Source: CAZRUA01 sp964603125
GTDB lineage: Bacteria; Bacteroidota; Bacteroidia; B-17B0; Aurantibacillaceae
DNA length: 10,714 nt
Reading direction: 5' to 3'
Assembly: GCA_964603125.1 (NCBI GenBank)
Contig: CAZRUA010000118.1
Coordinates: 1 to 10,714 of the forward strand
In this document: in pieces, positions 1 through 4,031 of the stretch
Layout of the letters: every line of letters starts with the position of its first letter
How positions within the stretch are numbered: the first letter of the stretch is position 1
Notes under the pieces: model-generated
Seen by the model: only the letters and a program-made list of their open reading frames with translations
The model's database searches: none
Told to the model about the DNA's origin: nothing
Translations under genes and position numbers: made by a program

Positions 1-75
1 ATTATTTTTTTCATTAGTCAAATTGTCTTGAGGTTTTCTTATCTATTTGTCGGTCTTGGTGTCGCTATGTAATGA

Positions 76-309
76 CCGCTACTAGTGTATAATCGAAAAA
101 AAACATTCCTAATCCCTCCTCCCGATAGCTATCGGGATTAGTTGTATAAGCGCACTTTTTATTTCAAAGTAAAAATAAACATTTGCTTAAGATAAACAAG
201 GAGGAAGATGGGGAAAGGTTTAGCAGGGATTGTGTTTATTTCAGTAAACTGGGTTAATGAGTTCAACTACAATACTGCCAAACTGCTGTTTGAAGAGATA
301 GAGTTAGGG
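76..309 (+). repeat. Dispersed repeat R1, downstream of the ankyrin gene
   Basis: The core (144-240) matches three other places in this window (1151-1236, 3776-3870, 10388-10456). The shared order is GTATAAGCGCAC, a T-rich stretch, AAAGTAAAAATAAACATTTG, GATAAACAAGGAGGAAGAT, GGGGAAAGG and GGGATTGTGTTT. The left edge (81-98, ACTAGTGTATAATCG) also matches the left edge of the copy at 3723. GTATAA(G/T)CG therefore occurs on both sides of an internal hairpin. The right edge is uncertain; GTTAGGG at 303-309 overlaps the ankyrin stop codon and may be the boundary. The copy is non-coding as far as can be seen. Its origin is unknown: a MITE-like element or part of a cassette recombination site are both possible. 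Positions 1-75 hold nothing recognisable. Confidence 0.75.
96..141 (-). terminator. Terminator-like hairpin inside repeat R1
   Basis: On the minus strand, CTAATCCC (141-134) pairs with GGGATTAG (116-109), and eight T residues follow five bases later (103-96). The loop contains the perfect 16-bp palindrome CCCGATAGCTATCGGG (121-136), which can form an alternative hairpin. In position and strand it could end transcripts from the ankyrin gene, whose stop codon is about 160 bases upstream. A different hairpin, also followed by a T-run, sits at the same place in the copy at 3723-3880. This supports a conserved role for the structure, though termination itself is inferred. Confidence 0.5.
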
Positions 310-1119
310 CTTCAAATATTTTGCAAATTCTTGTCGTAAAATAATTCCACGTTGATCATTTTCACCGCACTCAGTCCATGTACTAATTTGTTGTAATGCT
401 AAATCATATGCTGAACGACCAATTCCAGTTGGTTCAACATCAAAGTCATCTCCATAATTAACTATTTCGCCCTTAGTTAGAATTGTCTTATCGGCGCCAA
501 AATCTAATAATAACTTATATAATTCCAAATCTGAATAAAATGCACATGCACAATGTAGTGGGGTCCACCCATTAATATCTGATTGGTTTATGTTTAAGTT
601 AAGGTGAGCTATGGCATCAAAATAGTCTATAGACATTCCTGCTAATATAAAAGCATGAAATAAATTTCTACCTTGCTTATTAATAATCTTCTCATCTATC
701 CCAAGTTGAACACATTTGTTAACAATAACTTTTATATAATCATCGGTTCGCCACCAACCATCAACATAATTATATTTTGAAACATCTTGTTGCATAACGT
801 AAAACAGCGCATTCTCATTTTGGCTATTTGTTACATTTAAATCAAAACCTATTGAATTGAAATATGCCATAGTTTTGAAGAAGCCATTTTTAGCCAACTC
901 AAAAATGTCGAACTTATTAAATTCAAAATTCTTGCTAATCATCAATTTTACGACTTGCAATAAATCTTCATCTTCTTTAACATAATAGTTAAACAAGTTA
1001 TTCTTGAAGTGAAAATCCATTTCGTGATTTTCATTTATAGCACTATAAATGATTGATAATTCAGGAAACCTATTTGTGTTTTCGATACTTTTTTTTACTA
1101 TCTCGTCTACTTTACTCAT
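304..1119 (-). CDS. Ankyrin-repeat protein
   Basis: A 271-residue protein with ATG start. One ankyrin repeat is clear at residues 183-213 (NGWTPLHCACA, then LYKLLLDFGADKT). Two degenerate ones precede it, at about 99-112 (NENALFYVMQ) and 148-178 (QGRNLFHAFILAG), and a closing GRSAYDLAL lies at 234-242. The N-terminal 95 residues are helical and also look like decayed repeats. There is no signal peptide or membrane segment, so it is probably cytoplasmic and binds another protein; the partner is unknown. The stop codon lies inside CCCTAAC, a 7-mer that also flanks the TPR gene. It is a single gene between two copies of a dispersed repeat, with no partner gene overlapping it and no consensus Bacteroidota promoter (TAnnTTTG) seen upstream. 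Confidence 0.9.
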   Translation of the reverse strand: MSKVDEIVKKSIENTNRFPELSIIYSAINENHEMDFHFKNNLFNYYVKEDEDLLQVVKLMISKNFEFNKFDIFELAKNGFFKTMAYFNSIGFDLNVTNSQNENALFYVMQQDVSKYNYVDGWWRTDDYIKVIVNKCVQLGIDEKIINKQGRNLFHAFILAGMSIDYFDAIAHLNLNINQSDINGWTPLHCACAFYSDLELYKLLLDFGADKTILTKGEIVNYGDDFDVEPTGIGRSAYDLALQQISTWTECGENDQRGIILRQEFAKYLKP

Positions 1120-1150
1120 TGTTGTTTACAATATTGCCTAAAGCTTTTAC

Positions 1151-1236
1151 TTATCAGCGTAAAGTAAAAATAAGCATTTGGTTGGGATAAACAAGGAAGA
1201 AGATGGGGAAAGGTGTTGGCTGGGTTTGTATTTGGG
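1151..1236 (+). repeat. Dispersed repeat R2 (core)
   Basis: This is a second copy of the R1 core: AAAGTAAAAATAAGCATTTG, GGGATAAACAAGGAAGAAGA and TGGGGAAAGGTGTTGGCTGGG. It has the same orientation as R1, R3 and R4. It lies 30 bases upstream of the ankyrin start codon and lacks the left hairpin module found in R1 and R3. It continues directly into units B and A of the related tandem repeat (1249-1377), so the whole 1120-1380 interval is repeat DNA. Confidence 0.75.
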
Positions 1237-1248
1237 GAGAAAATGTGA

Positions 1249-1300
1249 GGCAATTGTTATTGCACGGATTACATTTGCCACGGTAAACCGCACTAACTGG
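1249..1300 (-). repeat. Repeat unit B (hairpin-forming)
   Basis: On the minus strand this unit reads CCAGTTAGTGCGGTTTACC and continues to GGCAAATGTAATCCGTGC. It closely matches unit C at 2346-2411 and more loosely unit A at 1319-1377. GTGCGG pairs with CCGTGC when G-U pairs are allowed. The positions that differ from unit C keep pairing, which points to selection on the structure. On the plus strand the unit contains TACATTTG (1270-1277), a match to the Bacteroidota -7 element TAnnTTTG, but without a well-spaced -33 TTG. Confidence 0.65.
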
Positions 1301-1318
1301 GTATACAAAGAAAAAGAT

Positions 1319-1377
1319 GGGCAAACGGTATTACTGAGATTGTGTTTGCCTCGAAAAACTTTGCTAACTGGTTGTTT
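1319..1377 (-). repeat. Repeat unit A, overlapping the 3' end of the HhH gene
   Basis: On the minus strand it starts AACAACCAGTTAGCAAAG, sharing AACAACCAGTTAGCA with unit C (2346-2411), and continues with GGCAAACACAATCTC. On the plus strand AAGATGGGCAAACGG and GATTGTGTTTGCC parallel the end of the R1 core (AGATGGGGAAAGG, GATTGTGTTT), so the two repeat types are related. The stem pairing seen in B and C is not kept here. The last four codons and the stop of the HhH gene lie inside this unit. Confidence 0.6.
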
Positions 1378-1834
1378 CAAACCATGCTTTTTGAGGCCTG
1401 CTTTTGGGATATCCGTTATCTGCGCGAAACTTTCTTCGCTCTTCTGTAAAATTCCACCATGTTTTTGTCATGTCGTTTGTGTTTGCAAAATTCACGACTA
1501 ATCTAAATTGGTCTTCAACGCAGGGGTCGACCCAATATCCTATTTTTTTTTCATATTCGTCTGTCAGTTTAGCACCATCTTTTCCTTTTAGTTCTTTTAA
1601 TGAATAATAACCTAAAAAAACAAGGTCTTCGGCAAATTTAATTCCCACTGACGGAATAGTCTGAAACTCAGCTAAGGCATAAATTTGTTTTGCGCGCTCA
1701 GTTGTGACGTTTAATAATACCTCTAACTCGTCAATTGCAAAGCCAAGAATATTGGCAATTTTGACTTTATGTTTTCGCAAACTGGCCTTTTCTGTTTCCG
1801 TTAATGGAAGTTTTATGTTTTTCTTACTTTTCAT
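1364..1834 (-). CDS. Helix-hairpin-helix protein, Cdd1-like (pathogenicity locus family)
   Basis: With the ATG at 1834 the protein has 156 residues; a TTG at 1843 would add three. Residues 57-82 (TIPSVGIKFAEDLVFLGYYS) form a helix-hairpin-helix, followed by LKGKD and a VDPCVEDQFRLVV segment (102-114). That order is typical of the Cdd1/'pathogenicity locus' family (Pfam PF11731). Those proteins are usually near 90 residues, so this one carries an extra helical N-terminus (1-55, lysine-rich) and a C-terminal tail with WW and RRKFR. Helix-hairpin-helix folds often bind DNA without sequence specificity; the role of this family is not established. The start overlaps the end of the VOC gene by 11 bases, implying translational coupling. 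The C-terminal ETTS and stop are encoded within repeat unit A, so the original 3' end may have been replaced. Confidence 0.85.
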   Translation of the reverse strand: MKSKKNIKLPLTETEKASLRKHKVKIANILGFAIDELEVLLNVTTERAKQIYALAEFQTIPSVGIKFAEDLVFLGYYSLKELKGKDGAKLTDEYEKKIGYWVDPCVEDQFRLVVNFANTNDMTKTWWNFTEERRKFRADNGYPKSRPQKAWFETTS

Positions 1835-2201
1835 CTTCAGCAAAAGTTAGTAAATAACCATTATTATCTTCTATTGAAAATTCAGTTGCACCATAGAATG
1901 TTTTTTCAAGTCCTTTAACAACTTTTACGCTGTCTTTTATATGGTCAAAGAATTTTCTGATTTCAGTCGTCTTAATGTAAAAAAGTAATGAGCCACCGCT
2001 TTGTCGTGAAATACTTGGTAAGTCGTTACCTAAACTTTGAACAGTTTGGAACATGAAAGTTACGTTTCCGCATGTCATCATTGCCCAAGTAATATCACCT
2101 TCTTCGGGAACCGTCATTACTAAGTTAAAACCTAATTGTTTGTAAAAGTCAATTGTTTTGTTGATGTCGTTTACAAAAAAGTTTGCTGTTACTGATTCCA
2201 T
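1824..2201 (-). CDS. VOC family protein (glyoxalase/bleomycin-resistance fold)
   Basis: A 125-residue protein with ATG start, the usual length for a single vicinal-oxygen-chelate unit of two beta-alpha-beta-beta-beta modules. Diagnostic segments are FFVNDINKTIDFYKQLGF (8-25) and, near the end, FYGATEFSIEDNNGYLLTFAE (102-122), the GxxExxxxDxxGxxLxF pattern of the family. The usual early metal-ligand His/Gln near residue 7 is not obvious (NFFVND), so metal-dependent catalysis is uncertain. It could be a binding or resistance protein rather than an enzyme. It is probably cytoplasmic. The stop overlaps the HhH start, making a two-gene unit. The 232 bases upstream contain an 11-bp tandem repeat and repeat unit C. 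Confidence 0.9.
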   Translation of the reverse strand: MESVTANFFVNDINKTIDFYKQLGFNLVMTVPEEGDITWAMMTCGNVTFMFQTVQSLGNDLPSISRQSGGSLLFYIKTTEIRKFFDHIKDSVKVVKGLEKTFYGATEFSIEDNNGYLLTFAEDEK

Positions 2202-2227
2202 ATTTATTTAATAGTTTTTATTGTATG

Positions 2228-2254
2228 TTCTTGGTATTTTCTTGGTATTTTCTT
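2228..2254. repeat. 11-bp tandem repeat upstream of the VOC gene
   Basis: TTCTTGGTATT is present twice head to tail (2228-2238, 2239-2249), followed by the partial third copy TTCTT. It lies 27 bases upstream of the VOC start codon, so it would fall in the leader or promoter region of the VOC-HhH pair. Two and a half copies are too few to imply a function. It could be a slippage product or a pair of binding sites. Confidence 0.6.
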
Positions 2255-2345
2255 AAGGTTACCACTAACGGTTTGTAGCTAATTTTTAGTTTGGGATTTG
2301 AAACTACTTCTACCGAAACATTACTAACAAAGATAAATGTTTCTA

Positions 2346-2411
2346 GGCATTTGCAAAATTTAGTTTGCATAGATTACATTTGCCCGGGTAAACTATGCTA
2401 ACTGGTTGTTT
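2346..2411 (-). repeat. Repeat unit C (hairpin-forming), 3' of the HEAT-like gene
   Basis: On the minus strand the unit starts 22 bases after the HEAT-like gene stop and reads AACAACCAGTTAGCATAG, then TTTACCCGGGCAAATGTAAT, then CTATGC. GCATAG (2398-2393) and CTATGC (2372-2367) form a perfect 6-bp stem around a TTTaCCCGGGcAAA near-palindrome. Unit B keeps this pairing with different bases. On the plus strand TACATTTG (2375-2382) has an upstream TTG 21 bases away, resembling a Bacteroidota promoter pointing right, antisense to the HEAT-like gene. The rest of the 2202-2433 gap shows no gene. Confidence 0.65.
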
Positions 2412-2433
2412 TACCAGCAGATTTGATTATCCC

Positions 2434-2973
2434 TCAGTTTTTAGACATTTCAATTAGTATTTTATTTGCCTTTTTTTCAAAAGTTTTGGTGCATTTATAC
2501 ATTTGATCTTTAATGGAAAGTTCCAACTCGTTTTTTAATTCGGGATACTTTAGTGTAAGTTTGAACAAGACAGTCAAGGACCTAGACTTAATTGTGACAT
2601 TTGTTTGACTTGATAATAGCCATTGAAATAATAAATCTATAGCTTTTCCTTCATTTTCTTGTGGTACTCCAACTAAGTACCAAAATGAAGCGAAAGAAGT
2701 TTTATATCGTGGATTTAGATTGTCATACTCTTTAAATAAAATAGGAAGTTCTGAAAGTAGTTTTTCTTGATCAGTTAAGCCAATTTCACTCAAAAACCAA
2801 AGAAACCGAATAGCAATTTTATGATCAGCTTTTAGTAAATCAAAAAAAGATTTTAATTCAATATTGTTTTTTAAAATTATAGCGATCCACTCTTTTCTCA
2901 TTTCCGCAGTACTCTCGAAAAGTGAAGATTTGAGTTCATTGTGAAATTCAGAAAGGGAAAAGTTAGTATTCAT
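2434..2973 (-). CDS. Helical (HEAT-like) protein of unknown function
   Basis: I do not recognise the family with certainty. The 179 residues are almost entirely amphipathic helices with a regular helix-turn-helix rhythm: EMRKEWIAIILKN, FFDLLKADHKIAIRFLWFLS, KLLSELPILFKEY, YKTSFASFWYLVG, KAIDLLFQWLLSS, SRSLTVLFKLTLKYPELK. This fits a small HEAT/ARM-type solenoid acting as a protein-binding scaffold. There is no signal peptide. I chose the ATG at 2973 (MNTNFSLSEF). An ORF from 3027 adds 18 residues (KTSPAPARGTLPPSLYH) translated from the GC-rich hairpin just upstream and is probably not coding. The gene stands alone between that hairpin and repeat unit C, so it looks like an independent cassette-like unit. 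Confidence 0.8.
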   Translation of the reverse strand: MNTNFSLSEFHNELKSSLFESTAEMRKEWIAIILKNNIELKSFFDLLKADHKIAIRFLWFLSEIGLTDQEKLLSELPILFKEYDNLNPRYKTSFASFWYLVGVPQENEGKAIDLLFQWLLSSQTNVTIKSRSLTVLFKLTLKYPELKNELELSIKDQMYKCTKTFEKKANKILIEMSKN

Positions 2974-2991
2974 GTGGTATAAACTTGGTGG

Positions 2992-3067
2992 TAACGTGCC
3001 GCGCGCAGGCGCAGGCGACGTTTTCAAATATAATAATTTTTCGTCGCTTTGCGCTTGGGCTCTGTTA
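2992..3067. other. GC-rich bulged hairpin between the TPR and HEAT-like genes (attC-like?)
   Basis: In the plus direction TAAC (2992-2995) pairs with GTTA (3064-3067), GCC (2998-3000) with GGC (3058-3060), CAG (3006-3008) with TTG (3055-3057, one wobble), GCGC (3009-3012) with GCGC (3051-3054), and GCGACG (3015-3020) with CGTCGC (3042-3047). The loop is AT-rich. Unpaired bases lie at 3001-3005 and 3048-3050. Size, interrupted stem and terminal GTTAGGG (3064-3070) recall integron attC sites. However, the consensus RYYYAAC/GTTRRRY is not fully met: the outer box at 2989-2995 is TGGTAAC. Base composition is strikingly GC-rich against the neighbours. It could also be another palindromic repeat class. 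Confidence 0.5.
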
Positions 3068-3077
3068 GGGGTTATGC

Positions 3078-3719
3078 TTACAATCCAAATATGCTTAAAT
3101 CATAGTCACTAAAATCTATGTCTTTGGCATTTTTAATGATTTCTATTGCTTTTTCTTTTTGCCCATTTTTAAGTGTAGCATTTGCTAGCCAATAATATCT
3201 GTCTGCAAGTGGGGAATAGCCAATGTCTACCAACTTTTGGAAGTTTGAAATTGCTTCAGCAAATTTATTTTGTCTAAATAATATTCTTCCTCTTATTTCA
3301 AACAATTCTGGGGCATTGTCTATGGCAGTGCAATGCTTGAATGCTAAATCTATACACTTATAAGCAAGATCGTCTCGTTTTATTCTACAAAAGCAATTTG
3401 CCAAATTTCTGTAAGAATACCAGTCAGAACTATCTAGCTTAATAGCGGATTGATATTCTCTTATACATATATATGTCACGATAGAGTCACAACGTCCGTC
3501 CAGCATTCTGTTATATGCAGATTGAAAGTATTCGTCTGCACTTTGTAATGGTTTGAATTTTTCATATTTGTCTTCTGGCAAAGAAAATGTGTCGAGTATA
3601 TTTCGATTATCAACTTGCGCTAAAACTGGAACTAAAGTGTCACTTGTATTGCTTTCTTGTTGGCACGAGATGAATACCAAGGGAACAAATAGTAATATGT
3701 ATATTGATTGTCTATGCAT
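3078..3719 (-). CDS. TPR-repeat lipoprotein
   Basis: A 213-residue protein with ATG start. Residues 1-19 are a lipoprotein signal: MHRQ, then a hydrophobic run ending in the lipobox FISC, with Cys19 as the lipidation site and QQESNTSD following as a flexible linker. Tetratricopeptide-like helix pairs cover about residues 60-205: SADEYFQSAYNRML, YQSAIKLDSSDWYSYRNLAN, DLAYKCIDLAFKH, AEAISNFQKLVDIGY and EKAIEIIKNAKDID. The protein would be anchored in an inner or outer membrane leaflet facing the periplasm and would bind a protein partner, unknown. The gene is flanked by GTTAGGG three bases before the ATG and by its complement CCCTAAC seven bases after the stop. A terminator-like hairpin lies 35 bases upstream of the start. 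Confidence 0.88.
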   Translation of the reverse strand: MHRQSIYILLFVPLVFISCQQESNTSDTLVPVLAQVDNRNILDTFSLPEDKYEKFKPLQSADEYFQSAYNRMLDGRCDSIVTYICIREYQSAIKLDSSDWYSYRNLANCFCRIKRDDLAYKCIDLAFKHCTAIDNAPELFEIRGRILFRQNKFAEAISNFQKLVDIGYSPLADRYYWLANATLKNGQKEKAIEIIKNAKDIDFSDYDLSIFGL

Positions 3720-3722
3720 TAA

Positions 3723-3880
3723 CCCTAACTAGTATATAAGCGAACAAAAAATTCGCCTATCTTTCCTTTTTGGCTGTATAGGCGTACATTTTATCCTAAA
3801 GTAAAAATAAACATTTGCTTGGGATAAACAAGAAGGAAGATTATAAAAGGTATAGTAGGGATTATATTTGAAGAGGAAAA
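3723..3880 (+). repeat. Dispersed repeat R3, upstream of the TPR gene
   Basis: The core (3776-3870) matches R1 closely: GTATAGGCGTAC, AAAGTAAAAATAAACATTTG, GGGATAAACAAGAAGGAAGA and GTAGGGATTATATTTG. The left edge CTAACTAGTATATAAGCGAA (3726-3745) matches the left edge of R1, and the GTATAAGCG-like word appears on both sides of the internal hairpin. Four copies in 10.7 kb with one orientation suggest a genome-wide family. A 61-codon open frame crossing this stretch on the minus strand is not regarded as a gene. The flanking gap 3871-3980 has no other recognisable content. Confidence 0.75.
3746..3784 (-). terminator. Terminator-like hairpin inside repeat R3
   Basis: On the minus strand CGCCTAT (3784-3778) pairs with ATAGGCG (3760-3754), with AATTTTTT following directly (T-run 3751-3746). 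It lies 27 bases before the TPR start codon. Either TPR transcription starts below it, or it acts as a leader attenuator. Its sequence differs from the hairpin in R1 although the flanks are alike. Confidence 0.5.
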
Positions 3881-3980
3881 ATAAGATAAGTGGTGATTTT
3901 AAATATGTTGGCACATTTATTAATTAAATTGAGTTAACTATAGAAGATAGTAAGTGAGATTAGATTAAATGTTTCATAAT

Positions 3981-4012
3981 AAAAAAACCTTGAAGCGTGC
4001 TTCAAGGTTTTT
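3981..4012 (-). terminator. Rho-independent terminator of the secreted-protein gene
   Basis: AAAAACCTTGAAGC (3983-3996) and GCTTCAAGGTTTTT (3999-4012) are perfectly complementary. The stem is therefore 13 base pairs with a four-base loop, and on the minus strand it is followed by a run of T. It begins 20 bases after the stop codon of the gene ending at 4032. The flanking A/T tracts make it usable from both strands, but there is no plus-strand gene to end here. Confidence 0.9.
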
Positions 4013-4031
4013 ACAATTTGAATAGAGAAGT

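Noticed and set aside
1..14. ATG followed by AAA AAA ATA on the minus strand at the left edge, possibly the start of a secreted protein (MKKI) leaving the window
   Set aside because: Fewer than five codons are visible, which is not enough to call a gene.
208..339. A 43-codon plus-strand frame with a perfect AAGGAGG three bases before ATGGGGAAAGG in repeat R1, and a similar start in R2
   Set aside because: R3 and R4 have ATT in place of ATG, the reading frames after the start differ, the spacing is too short for a Shine-Dalgarno site, and the frame overlaps the ankyrin gene. The AAGGAGG is part of the repeat.
1178..1501. 107-codon plus-strand frame
   Set aside because: It runs through R2, units B and A and into the antisense strand of the Cdd1-like gene; no family resemblance.
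1151..2411. CRISPR-like array from the repeated units A, B, C
   Set aside because: Units are diverged, irregularly spaced, too few, and overlap a gene end; no cas genes are present.
2974..3027. 18-residue N-terminal extension of the HEAT-like protein
   Set aside because: It would be translated from the GC-rich hairpin, reads as a proline-rich tail unlike the rest, and a good ATG exists at 2973.
3729..3914. 61-codon minus-strand frame between the TPR and secreted-protein genes
   Set aside because: It is made of repeat R3 and its hairpin, is rich in residues typical of AT-rich non-coding DNA, and resembles no family.
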